64,000 nt of DNA from CF-167 sp963695195 (GTDB lineage: Bacteria; Chloroflexota; Limnocylindria; QHBO01): positions 992,001 to 1,056,000 of the forward strand of contig CAVOGE010000007.1 of the NCBI GenBank assembly GCA_963695195.1, read 5' to 3'. Each line of letters opens with the position of its first letter. Position 1 is the stretch's first letter. Shown here piece by piece: positions 38,522 through 46,585 of this stretch. The translations under genes were made by a program, and so were the position numbers. A model generated the notes under the pieces. The model saw only the letters and a program-made list of their open reading frames with translations, did no database searches and was not told the origin of the DNA.

Positions 38522-40837
38522 ATGGCTATCAGCACGTACTCACGCTTCGCAACCTTCGCCGTCGCGCGCCGTTGGTTCGGGCGCGTCCTATCCTCGGCCA
38601 TGGCATCTGCATTGCTCCTTGGGGTCACCGGTTCGGGCGCGGTGCAGGCGGAGTTGACGTCCGCCGGTGGGTGTTCGGCAAACTCGCTGCCTCAGAATGG
38701 GGCGACCAGCGTTGGCGGAGCCTCCATCACCGTAAGCAGTCTGGTTCTCCCTAAAGCGGCATTCGTGGCCGCGGACCCGACCTCGGCGATCCAAACCTCG
38801 AGTGCGACGGTGTTCGCGCCCTGGTGTGAACTGAGTGTTGCTGCGGTCGCGATTGGGCGATCGGCTCCCGAAGAGATCCCCGTTGTTGCCCAGTCGGGTG
38901 GGGCAGACTCTTACGCCACGGCCCTCGCTGACTTCCGAGCTTCTCAGGGTGCCGAGCTTGTCGCGACGCCAACGGCTCAGCTGTTTGGCGCACCTGTGGT
39001 CGGCAGGTCATATGTTCTGCAACTGCGATTGAGGGTTTCCGAGCCGGCAACGGTGGCCTTGTCGGAGTGGGTCGCGGAAGCAGGCGGCCACCTATGGATC
39101 GTGCGCCTCGGCAGCGAACTCCCGGCTACCTCGCAAGCGCCACTCGACATCGGTGGACTGGCGCAACTGTCGGTGGCGATTGCGCCGGATGGCGGTCCTG
39201 TGCCGAATCCGCCTACTCCTGAGCCCTCCGCTACACCTATGCTCGCCCAGCGGGAGTCCATTCCCGCGCAGGTGGTCCAGGGCAATCTGCCGATGCCGCC
39301 GTGGTGGAATGGTGATTGTGACACGGTGAATTACTCGGCAGAGATGGGCACGGATGCCTTTCGTCTGGGCACTGTAACCTACCTCGGCGTTGCCCCCTGC
39401 GGCCCTAGGTATAACGATCCGACTTTCCCAGGCGATCGACTGGTGCACTTCTTCGCGGGCGCATATGGGGAGTATGAGTGGGAGTGCGTTGAACTCTCCA
39501 TGCGGTACCTCTACCTCGCGTACGGTGTCGCGCCATACGGTGGGCACGGGAAAGATGTCGTTTGGAACTACCCAGGCACAAGGCTGGTCAAGATCAGCAA
39601 TCCCACAGCGGGACAGGCTCCCGTTGCTGGCGATGTATTGAGTTACGGTCCGCTGGAGCCCTATGGGCACACCTCCGTCGTTCAAGCCTCCAACGTGAAT
39701 GGCAGTGGTAACGGCACGATTACTGTCATCGAGCAAAACGGTTCATCGACAGGCCATGCCGACCTGACCGTCTCGAATTGGACTGTCCAATCCAGCATGT
39801 CGGTGTCTGGCTGGCTGCACGACCCGGCAGGGAACCCACAGGCAAGCGCCGGTCCGGCGCTCCTATCCCAGGTGGGGACGATGGCGCGGATCTACCGCTG
39901 GACCTCCACAGGCTCAGCCTTCACTGGCCCGACCACAACCGACAAGGCGGCCTTTGATCTCAGTAGCGTCGGTAATCGGATGGCTTCGGGCGACTTCAAC
40001 GGAGATGGCAACGATGACATCGCCGTCGCCTTCCAGAACGCAAGCGGTACGTTCTCATACCACGTTTGGACGTCGAGTGGAGTTGGGTTTGTTTATGCCG
40101 GCGTCTGGTACACCAGTGGCCAGTTCAGTATGTCCAAAGTGGCCGGCCGCCTGGCGGCCGGTGACTTCAACGGGGATGGTCGTGCAGACGTCGCCGTGAT
40201 GTACGACCTTGGCAGCGGACTGACCCGGATCTACCGCTGGCTCTCCACCGGATCGGCCTTCGGCTCGCTCGTCACGTCGAGCAGCATCTCGCGCAGCGCG
40301 GCGTCCATTGGCGACCGATTCGCCGCCGGTGACTTCGATGGCGACGGCGCGAGCGACGTGGTCATAGCATCCCAGAACGACAGCGGGACCTTCACCTTCC
40401 TCGTGTTCAGGTCAGGACTGACATCAGCTGGTAGTTGGTACACCAGCGGACAGTTCTCGCTCTCACGTGTGGCGGGGCGGATCGCAGCTGGCAACTTCAA
40501 CAACGCTGGCGCTGACGATGTCGTTCTCGGCTACAACAACGGCAATGGCAGCATGGGCATCTATCGATGGCTGTCGACGGGGACCGCCTTCAGCAGCCTC
40601 GTCACGACGCAGGCGTCGTCGCTGGATTCGGGCAGCACGGGTGACCGGATGGCCGCTGACAACGTCAATGCCACCGGAGGCGACGACATCGTCTTCGCGC
40701 AGCAGAACGCGAATGGGACATTCAGCTACCGGGTCTGGACAAGCGCCACAGTCAATGCCGGCACCTGGTACAGCAGTGGGCCCTTCGACTTGTACTACGT
40801 TCAGGGCCGCCTCGTTCTGGGGCAGTGGGATTCATGA
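38522..40837 (+). CDS. Secreted CHAP-domain protein with FG-GAP/VCBS-like repeats
   Basis: A 771-residue exported protein. A long signal peptide (hydrophobic A-M-A-S-A-L-L-L-G-V-T-G) precedes an N-terminal domain of about 190 residues and a proline linker. A CHAP-type amidase/peptidase domain follows (about 260-435), with cysteine in Y-E-W-E-C-V-E-L-S-M-R-Y-L-Y and histidine in E-P-Y-G-H-T-S-V-V. At least five FG-GAP-type repeats come next (A-S-G-D-F-N-G-D-G-N-D-D-I-A-V, A-A-G-D-F-N-G-D-G-R-A-D-V-A-V, A-A-G-D-F-D-G-D-G-A-S-D-V-V and two degenerate). CHAP domains cleave peptidoglycan peptides; the repeats form calcium-binding propellers. The start is ATG 38522 or the adjoining GTG 38519. Codon use is visibly less GC-biased than in flanking genes. 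Confidence 0.8.
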   Translation: MAISTYSRFATFAVARRWFGRVLSSAMASALLLGVTGSGAVQAELTSAGGCSANSLPQNGATSVGGASITVSSLVLPKAAFVAADPTSAIQTSSATVFAPWCELSVAAVAIGRSAPEEIPVVAQSGGADSYATALADFRASQGAELVATPTAQLFGAPVVGRSYVLQLRLRVSEPATVALSEWVAEAGGHLWIVRLGSELPATSQAPLDIGGLAQLSVAIAPDGGPVPNPPTPEPSATPMLAQRESIPAQVVQGNLPMPPWWNGDCDTVNYSAEMGTDAFRLGTVTYLGVAPCGPRYNDPTFPGDRLVHFFAGAYGEYEWECVELSMRYLYLAYGVAPYGGHGKDVVWNYPGTRLVKISNPTAGQAPVAGDVLSYGPLEPYGHTSVVQASNVNGSGNGTITVIEQNGSSTGHADLTVSNWTVQSSMSVSGWLHDPAGNPQASAGPALLSQVGTMARIYRWTSTGSAFTGPTTTDKAAFDLSSVGNRMASGDFNGDGNDDIAVAFQNASGTFSYHVWTSSGVGFVYAGVWYTSGQFSMSKVAGRLAAGDFNGDGRADVAVMYDLGSGLTRIYRWLSTGSAFGSLVTSSSISRSAASIGDRFAAGDFDGDGASDVVIASQNDSGTFTFLVFRSGLTSAGSWYTSGQFSLSRVAGRIAAGNFNNAGADDVVLGYNNGNGSMGIYRWLSTGTAFSSLVTTQASSLDSGSTGDRMAADNVNATGGDDIVFAQQNANGTFSYRVWTSATVNAGTWYSSGPFDLYYVQGRLVLGQWDS

Positions 40838-41340
40838 TATTGGATTCGAAACGTTGCCCCGAAGTACACCTCGGACAACTAGCAGCCAGCAGGCGCGTCC
40901 CCGCGGTGCTTCTGCTGGCCGCGGTTGGGATGCTCGCTGCGTGTAACAGCCCGGGTGATCGGAGCCCGACGCCTACATCAGCGAGCACCGCGACTCCGGG
41001 TTCGTCCTCTTCGGTGGAGCCATCGCCCGGTCGGTCGGCGACGTTCATCCTCCAACTTAGCACGTCGGTACCGCCGACGACCTCGTTCGGCCTCTACCTT
41101 CAAACCGATCCAGCGAGCATCGGGCAGGACGGCTTTGCCTTCTGCGGGCCAACCACGTACGACCCGAAGCCGTGCGACCCTTCGGAATCGCCCTTCTCCA
41201 GACGCTTCACGGGCTTCGAGGTTGGCACGACCTTGGTCTACCGTTTCGAGCTGTTTGACGGACCATCGCGAATTGAAGTGCTCCGCGAGGGCCGCGTCGT
41301 GTTCACCGGTTCCCTGACCGTTGAAGTCAGTTACCCTTAG
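40834..41340 (+). CDS. Small lipoprotein coupled to the CHAP protein
   Basis: A 168-residue protein with a type II signal peptide (V-L-L-L-A-A-V-G-M-L-A-A-C lipobox) and a Ser/Thr/Pro tether. A beta-rich domain of about 100 residues follows (T-F-I-L-Q-L-S-T-S-V, F-G-L-Y-L-Q-T-D-P, E-V-L-R-E-G-R-V-V-F-T-G). Two cysteines in F-A-F-C-G-P and K-P-C-D-P may form a disulfide. I recognise no family. Its ATG overlaps the CHAP gene's TGA (ATGA), so the two are translated together. The same peptidase-plus-lipoprotein design appears at 20575-22659. Confidence 0.7.
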   Translation: MILDSKRCPEVHLGQLAASRRVPAVLLLAAVGMLAACNSPGDRSPTPTSASTATPGSSSSVEPSPGRSATFILQLSTSVPPTTSFGLYLQTDPASIGQDGFAFCGPTTYDPKPCDPSESPFSRRFTGFEVGTTLVYRFELFDGPSRIEVLREGRVVFTGSLTVEVSYP

Positions 41341-41653
41341 CGAGAAGGGCCCCCTGGTTGCCGCCGCGGCCTAGCGAGATCGCGTAGACCACGCCCGTGG
41401 CGCTCGTCGACTAGGTGACCGCGAGCGTCGCTCACGCCCCGCACGCGGCGGTGTGACAGCCCGAAGCGTGTTTTGCACCGGGTGGCAGTAACGGCCAACG
41501 AGGCCGCTCGCCGGGGTCGAATCCGCCCGAAGCGGTGCCGGTTGTTGCGTCACGCGCATATTCGCGACCGATCCTCGGGTCTCGATGGCCGTTGCTTGCG
41601 CGGTGTGCAAAGGGGGCCCCAGAGGCTTGCCAACCGGCCTGCCCGGGACCGTC
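41341..41653. other. Non-coding stretch between the lipoprotein and the tRNA-Gln promoter
   Basis: No gene is supported here. Open frames in this stretch on both strands lack recognisable products, and the longest minus-strand one continues through the tRNA. No terminator hairpin with a T-run follows the lipoprotein. Confidence 0.35.
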
Positions 41654-41662
41654 TGGTAGAAT
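41654..41662 (+). promoter_or_regulatory. Extended -10 promoter element for tRNA-Gln
   Basis: TGGTAGAAT matches an extended -10 box (TGn followed by TAGAAT, close to TATAAT). It ends 13 bases before the mature tRNA, leaving room for a start site near 41669. No good -35 is at 17-bp spacing (TTGCCA at 41627 is too far), as is common for extended -10 promoters. It lies inside the segment bounded by the tRNA fragment. Confidence 0.5.
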
Positions 41663-41675
41663 CGCCGCGCCTCGC

Positions 41676-41750
41676 TGGGGTGTGGCCAAGCGGTAAGGCG
41701 CCTGACTCTGGATCAGGAGATCGAAGGTTCGAATCCTTCCGCCCCAGCCA
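41676..41750 (+). tRNA. tRNA-Gln (anticodon CTG), CCA encoded
   Basis: A complete 75-nt cloverleaf. The acceptor is TGGGGTG paired with CGCCCCA, then discriminator G and encoded CCA. The D arm includes GGCC-AAGCGGTAA-GGC. The anticodon stem is CCTGA/TCAGG with loop CTCTGGA (anticodon CTG, reading CAG). The T arm is GAAGG-TTCGAAT-CCTTC. Its first 38 nt are duplicated exactly at 38041-38078. Confidence 0.95.
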
Positions 41751-41802
41751 ATCTCTTCATCCGGCAGGTCGCGGAGCGTCAATCCCCGGGCTGCTCCCAG
41801 AT

Positions 41803-41838
41803 CACGGTCTCGCTCGCGAACGCCGCGTAGCCGAACCA
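41803..41838. repeat. 36-bp fragment shared with 34945-34980
   Basis: The second copy, 31 of 36 bases identical to the first. On the minus strand the peptide continues to V-I-W-E-Q-P-G-D followed by a TGA at about 41777-41779. That suggests a true protein C terminus with the rest of the gene missing. Confidence 0.45.
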
Positions 41839-41917
41839 GTTCGCGAGCGTCCGCCTTGCCTAGGCCGCCTCTCACCAACGCGACGCCGCTTGTCACGCTG
41901 CCGTGACCGCGGGATGA

Positions 41918-42017
41918 CTACAACGGCCAAGAAGGGCGCTGAGCACGCGTGCAGGTGGCTGAATGGTCGCCTGGTGACGCTAATGGCCAAGAATCCGCCC
42001 TAACCTGGACGTTGTAG
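41918..42017. repeat. 100-bp element with terminal inverted repeats and internal direct repeats
   Basis: CTACAACG at 41918-41925 is perfectly inverted as CGTTGTAG at 42010-42017. Inside, GGCCAAGAA occurs twice in direct orientation (near 41924 and 41984). A 29-codon frame, M-T-T-T-A-K-K-G ... L-M-A-K-N-P-P, spans the interior from 41914 but lacks a ribosome-binding site. The pattern could be a recombination site or a folded RNA; neither is established. Confidence 0.35.
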
Positions 42018-42071
42018 CCACCGGGTGGCTGCGGGGCGCGAGGGCGCGGCGGGAACTCGGTCGAGGGTCCG

Positions 42072-42338
42072 CTAGCCGGTGACGTGCTCCTCCGCATCGC
42101 CTGGATCCGCCTCGCCCGCGGGGTCGCCCGGATCCGACTCGGCAGCCGGCTCGGCAGTGGCCTCGGCAGGTGACTCGGCCGCGGGCTCGGTCGGAGCGGC
42201 ATCGGGCACCGGAGGCGCTGGCGCCTCGCGGTTGGTTGTCTCGCGGTCCCGCAGCTGGCCGAGCAGTTGCTCTCGCCGGGTATCGGCCTGCGCACGCGCA
42301 ATAGCCTCGTCGCGCTCCTGGGAGGCCCTGCGTTTCAT
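42072..42338 (-). CDS. Small acidic, alanine/glutamate/proline-rich hypothetical protein
   Basis: An 88-codon frame. The N terminus is basic and helical (M-K-R-R-A-S-Q-E-R-D-E-A-I-A-R-A), followed by Q-A-D-T-R-R-E-Q-L-L-G-Q-L-R-D-R, which could form a coiled coil. The rest is low-complexity with A-E-P and D-P-G repeats. It could be a disordered linker-type protein, or a chance frame in GC-rich DNA. No clear ribosome-binding site is seen. It is divergent from the PFOR operon with a palindrome just upstream. Confidence 0.4.
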   Translation of the reverse strand: MKRRASQERDEAIARAQADTRREQLLGQLRDRETTNREAPAPPVPDAAPTEPAAESPAEATAEPAAESDPGDPAGEADPGDAEEHVTG

Positions 42339-42343
42339 CGTCT

Positions 42344-42359
42344 GCGGAGTCTACTCCGC
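42344..42359. promoter_or_regulatory. Palindromic site between divergent genes, candidate operator
   Basis: GCGGAGT-CT-ACTCCGC is a perfect palindrome with 7-bp arms and a 2-base centre. It lies 5 bases upstream of the small minus-strand gene and about 145 bases upstream of the PFOR start. It may bind a dimeric regulator of either unit; the regulator is not identifiable. Confidence 0.4.
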
Positions 42360-42504
42360 GCAGCCCGTATTCCCTGCAGCCAGGGTGCTGGACGGCCACG
42401 TGAGGAGGTCGCCGGGTCCCAAGCCGGGGGGCCGGAGGTCACGCCAATATCGGTCCGCGCGGCACTCATCGGTCCGCACGTCTGCAGGCCACCATGGGCA
42501 GGCA

Positions 42505-44509
42505 ATGGGCAAGTTGGAGGCCGTTCCGCCGTTCCCCGGGATCCCCGCCATCGTGGATGGGTCGGAGGCGATCGCCCACGTCGAGACGCGGATCAGCGAG
42601 GGCGCCTGCGCGTACCCGATCACGCCGTCGACCACCATGGCCGCGCTCTACCAGGCGGCTGTGGCGGATGGCAAGACGAACCTGTGGGGCACCCCGCTGC
42701 GCTTCCTGGAGCCCGAATCGGAGCATTCATCCGCCTCCGCTGCTGAAGGCTTCGCGCTGGCTGGGGGGCGGGTCACCAACTTCACCGCCGGGCAGGGACT
42801 GATCCTGATGAAGGAGGTCCTGTACGTCATCGCCGGCAAGCGACTGCCCGCCGTCTTCCACGTGGGAGCGCGGGCGCTGACCAGCCAGGCGCTGAACATC
42901 CATGCCGGGCACGACGACGTGATGGGCGTGGCCGACTGCGGCTGGGGGATCCTGTTCGCCCGCAACGCCCAGGAGGCCGCCGACCTGACCGCCATCGCGC
43001 GGCGCGCGGCCGAGGAGAGCGAGACGCCGATCCTGGTCTGCCAGGACGGCTTCCTCACCACGCACACCCTGGAGAACACGCTCCTCCCCGAGGACGAGCT
43101 GCTCCGCGACTTCGTCGGCGACCCGCGGGCCCGACTGCGCGACCTGTTCGATCCCGGACGAGGCGCTGATGACCGGCGTGGTCGCCAACCAGGACAGCTA
43201 CATGAAGGGCCGCATCGCGCAGCGCGACTTCGCGCGACGCCTGGCCGAATCGCTCGACCGGGCATTCGCCGATTGGGGCGAGCGGACCGGCCGCCACCAT
43301 GCCCCCATCGTGCCGTACCGCTGCGACGACGCCGAGACCGTCCTCGTCTCGATGGGCACCATCGCCGACACGGCGATCTCCGTGGTCGACCACCTCCGCG
43401 GACAGGGACGCCGCGTCGGCTGCCTGGCCGTCACCTCCTTCCGCCCGTTCCCCGCCGCACAGCTGGCCGCCGCCCTGCGCGACGTTCGCGCGGTGGCGGT
43501 GGTCGAGCGCACCGACGAGCCGACTGCCGCCGACAACCCACTCACTCGCGAGCTGAAGGCCGCCCTGGCCGATGCCGCCGTCGACGGCGCCCCGCTGCCG
43601 CGGGTCGTCTCGGCCTCCGCCGGGCTCGGGTCGCGCGACGTCTCGGTGGGCGACCTGGCCGCGGTCTTCGACTGGCTGGCCGATACCGACGCCATGCGCC
43701 GAAATCCGCGCGCGGTTCTCGGCGTGGTCCACCCCGATGCCCTGACCCCCGTCGACCTGGACCTCTCGCCGGCCGGCGCCTACAGCCTGCGCGGCCATTC
43801 GGTGGGCGGCTTCGGCTCGGTGACCACCAACCGGCTGATCGCCACCGTGGTGGCGGACCTGTTCGACCGATATGTGCAGGCCTATCCCCGCTACGGCTCG
43901 GAGAAGAAGGGGCTGCCGACCACCTACTACCTGACGATCGCCGAGGAGCCGATCCGCCAGCATGCGGAGCTGCAGCGGGTCGACTTCGTGCCGGTGAACG
44001 ACGCGTCTGCGTTCCGCTACGGCGCTCCTCTGGCCGGCCTGGTCGACGGCGGCGCCCTCTTCCTGCAATCGGCCCTCACCGACCCCGAGGAGATCTGGGC
44101 CGCAATCCCGCCCGCAGCTCGTGCCGACGTCGTCGCGCGCCAGATCCGTGTCTTCGCGCTCGACACGGCCGCCCTTGCCCGAGAGCACGCTCCGCGCCCG
44201 GACCTCGAAGTTCGGATGCAGGGTGTCGCGCTGGTCGGTGTCTTCCTGCGGATCGCTCCGTTCGCGGCGCGGGCCGGACTCGACCGCGCGTCGCTGCTCG
44301 CCGCCGTGGAGCCCCGCCTGGAGCGCCTCTTCGGCAAGCGCGGCAGCGCGGTGGTCGCGGCCAACCTGGCCGTCATCGCGGCCGCCTACGACTCTGTCAT
44401 CGACGTGACCGCGGCGCTCGGCTCGGAGCGCCACCCCGACGGGGACGGGCAGCTCCCCAGGCTGACCGGCGCCGATGCGCCGCTGCTCCTTGAGGAGGTG
44501 CTCCCATGA
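42505..44509 (+). CDS. porA: Pyruvate:ferredoxin oxidoreductase, fused alpha-gamma subunit (single-base frameshift)
   Basis: With the protein encoded at 44927 this forms an oxidoreductase that converts pyruvate (or another 2-oxoacid) and CoA to acetyl-CoA, CO2 and reduced ferredoxin. The alpha part has A-Y-P-I-T-P-S-T-T-M-A, E-S-E-H-S-S-A-S-A-A-E-G-F-A-L-A-G-G and N-F-T-A-G-Q-G-L-I-L-M. The C-terminal third is the gamma domain (S-L-R-G-H-S-V-G-G-F-G-S-V-T-T-N). The frame breaks at GG 43156-43157. Dropping one G restores D-L-F-D-P-D-E-A-L-M-T-G-V-V-A-N-Q-D-S-Y and a 667-residue protein. The next gene starts inside its stop (ATGA). Confidence 0.88.
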
Positions 44510-44937
44510 AAATGCGGGTGACCGGCCCGACTGTCGGCGAGTTGATGAGCATCGAGCCCGTTACGGTCGTCGACACCGAGACCATTGCCGAGGCAGAGCG
44601 ATTGATGACCGATCGTGCGGTCACCGGCCTGCCGGTGGTCGACAATGTGGGGCGTCTGGTCGGGGTGTTGAGCCAGACCGATATCGTGCGAGCTCACGCG
44701 TCGGGCCAGCCACTTGCCAATTGGCCCGGCCTGGCGGTTCGCCACCTGATGACCGCCCCGGCGCTGACCATCCGGCTCGACGAGACACTGCTCACCGCCG
44801 CCCGGATGATGGAGCAGCACCACGTGCATCGGCTGGTCGTGGTGGCGCCGGACGGCGAGCATTCAATCGGCGTGATCTCGACGACCGACCTGGTCCGGGC
44901 GCTGGTCGAGATCCTGGAGGAGCTCGATGACCACTGA
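44506..44937 (+). CDS. CBS-domain pair protein embedded in the PFOR operon
   Basis: A 143-residue protein consisting of two CBS motifs (Bateman module): M-S-I-E-P-V-T-V-V with T-G-L-P-V-V-D-N-V-G-R-L-V-G-V-L-S-Q-T-D-I-V, then M-T-A-P-A-L-T-I with H-R-L-V-V-V-A-P-D-G and I-G-V-I-S-T-T-D-L-V-R. Such modules sense adenine nucleotides or other ligands. GAGGAGG precedes the ATG. The start overlaps the alpha-gamma stop by 4 bases, and its end overlaps the beta start by 11. The fixed position between two enzyme subunits suggests a regulatory subunit or energy sensor for this oxidoreductase. Confidence 0.88.
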   Translation: MKMRVTGPTVGELMSIEPVTVVDTETIAEAERLMTDRAVTGLPVVDNVGRLVGVLSQTDIVRAHASGQPLANWPGLAVRHLMTAPALTIRLDETLLTAARMMEQHHVHRLVVVAPDGEHSIGVISTTDLVRALVEILEELDDH

Positions 44938-46585
44938 CCTGCGCAAGGAGGCGGGCGAGTCGAAGGAGGCGCACGAGTCGCGGCTGAGCGCCACGCTGCC
45001 CCTCTTCGATGTCCACGGCTACGTGGACGACTTCAACCGCGCCATCGTCCCGGCCTACAAGCGCGGCGTTGCGGACGCGGAGTTGCCGGCGGATGCGGGC
45101 GTCGCGCGCAGCATCATCCCCCCGGGAACCGCCGCGGTCCGCGACTTCAGCCACCTTGCGCCGCAGATTCCCGAGCTCGATTCCGCTCGGTGCGTGGGCT
45201 GCATGACCTGCGTCAGCGCCTGCCCCGACAGCGCCATCATGGGGATCGCCCTGCCCGAGGCGCAGCTCGAGGGACTCGTCTCGACGTTCGCGGCGGCGCA
45301 GCCCGATCCGGAGCTTGCCGGTGCCACGGCGCGCGACCGCTTCGCCCGCACCACCAAGTACGCGGACGTCCCCGCCAAGCGCGGCCACGAGCCGGCCGGC
45401 TTCGGCATCTTCGTGGACCCGGTCCACTGCAAGGGCTGCGGAGAGTGCGTCGAGGTCTGCCACGCGCTCGGATACGACGCGCTGCGCATGGCCGACAAGG
45501 TCGCCCACGAGGCATCCGGCGAGTCCACGCTGGACCGATTCAGTCGTGACATGGCGCTCTTCCGCTCTCTCCCCCCGACGCCGGAGGCGTATCGGTCCGA
45601 GAAGGCGCTGGCCGACCTGATGCTCGGGGAACATGCCTTTGGCTACGTGGGCGGTGCCGGGAGCTGTGCCGGCTGCGGCGAGGCCTCGGCCATTCGCATG
45701 CTGCTGGCTGCCACACGACAGGTCCATGGCCCGAACTCGATGGGGATCGTGGCCGCCACCGGCTGCAACACCGTCTACGGCAGCACCTACCCGTACAACC
45801 CGTTCCTGGTGCCGTGGACCAACTCGCTCTTCGAGAACGCCCCGACCGATGCGATGGGCATCCGCGCGCGCTGGGACCAGGCGGGTCACCCGGAGCGCCG
45901 CATCTGGGCGCTGGGTGGCGACGGGGCGATGTACGACATCGGCTTCCAGGCCCTGTCGCGGATGGTCGCCTCCGGCGCCGATATCAAGGTGATGGTCCTC
46001 GACACGCAGGTCTACTCGAACACCGGCGGCCAGGCCTCCACCGCCAGCTTCGGCGGCCAGGTGACCAAGCTGTCGGCCTTCGGCCGCGAGCTGCACGGCC
46101 GGCCGGAGCGGCGCAAGGAGCTGGGTCGCATCCTGATCGGCCACGGGGAGGTGTACGTCGCGCAGACCACGCCCGCGCACATCAACCACTTCTACCGCGC
46201 GGTGATCGACGCCAATGCCTACCCCGGACCCGCGGTGGTGATCGTCTACACCCCGTGCCAGCCGGAGCACGGCATCGCCGACGACTCGTCGAGCGCACAG
46301 GCCAAGCTGGCCGTCACCAGCCGCGCCTTCCCGCTCTTCACCTACGATCCGCGGCGAGGCGAGACGATCGCCGAGCGACTGAGCCTGCAGGGCAACCCTG
46401 CGCCCAAGGAGGACTGGTTCAGCGCCCCGGACGGCATGGTTCAGGACTTCCTGTCATTCGCGCGCACCGAGGGCCGCTTCGCGCCGCACTTCACGAAGGA
46501 CGGACCGAGCGATGAGATCCTGGCGACGCAGGCGGATCGGCTGGCCAACTGGCGCACGCTCCAGGAGATGTCCGGCACGCGCTAG
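44927..46585 (+). CDS. porB: Pyruvate:ferredoxin oxidoreductase, ferredoxin-beta (TPP) subunit
   Basis: A 552-residue protein. The N-terminal part has two [4Fe-4S] clusters (A-R-C-V-G-C-M-T-C-V-S-A-C-P near residue 90, and V-H-C-K-G-C-G-E-C-V-E-V-C-H near 167). The TPP-binding beta domain follows, with G-S-C-A-G-C-G-E-A-S near 245, A-T-G-C-N-T-V-Y-G-S-T, G-D-G-A-M-Y-D-I-G and V-Y-S-N-T-G-G-Q-A-S. This cysteine and TPP layout matches the C-terminal half of single-chain PFOR. GGAGG lies before the ATG. Its TAG overlaps the convergent EAL gene's TAG within CTAG. Confidence 0.92.
   Translation: MTTDLRKEAGESKEAHESRLSATLPLFDVHGYVDDFNRAIVPAYKRGVADAELPADAGVARSIIPPGTAAVRDFSHLAPQIPELDSARCVGCMTCVSACPDSAIMGIALPEAQLEGLVSTFAAAQPDPELAGATARDRFARTTKYADVPAKRGHEPAGFGIFVDPVHCKGCGECVEVCHALGYDALRMADKVAHEASGESTLDRFSRDMALFRSLPPTPEAYRSEKALADLMLGEHAFGYVGGAGSCAGCGEASAIRMLLAATRQVHGPNSMGIVAATGCNTVYGSTYPYNPFLVPWTNSLFENAPTDAMGIRARWDQAGHPERRIWALGGDGAMYDIGFQALSRMVASGADIKVMVLDTQVYSNTGGQASTASFGGQVTKLSAFGRELHGRPERRKELGRILIGHGEVYVAQTTPAHINHFYRAVIDANAYPGPAVVIVYTPCQPEHGIADDSSSAQAKLAVTSRAFPLFTYDPRRGETIAERLSLQGNPAPKEDWFSAPDGMVQDFLSFARTEGRFAPHFTKDGPSDEILATQADRLANWRTLQEMSGTR

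Larger units (their letters stand above)
41751..42071. other. 321-base stretch downstream of tRNA-Gln
   Basis: No defensible gene. It holds the second copy of a 36-bp fragment (41803-41838, minus-strand peptide N-W-F-G-Y-A-A-F-A-S-E-T-V-I-W-E-Q) and a 100-bp element with short inverted and direct repeats (41918-42017). It looks like a stretch of gene debris next to the tRNA. Confidence 0.4.

Noticed and set aside
41432..41896. Minus-strand frame containing G-G-R-I-R-T-F-D-L-L-I-Q-S-Q-A-P-Y-R
   Set aside because: This peptide is the antisense translation of the tRNA-Gln gene, a known false protein in GC-rich annotations.
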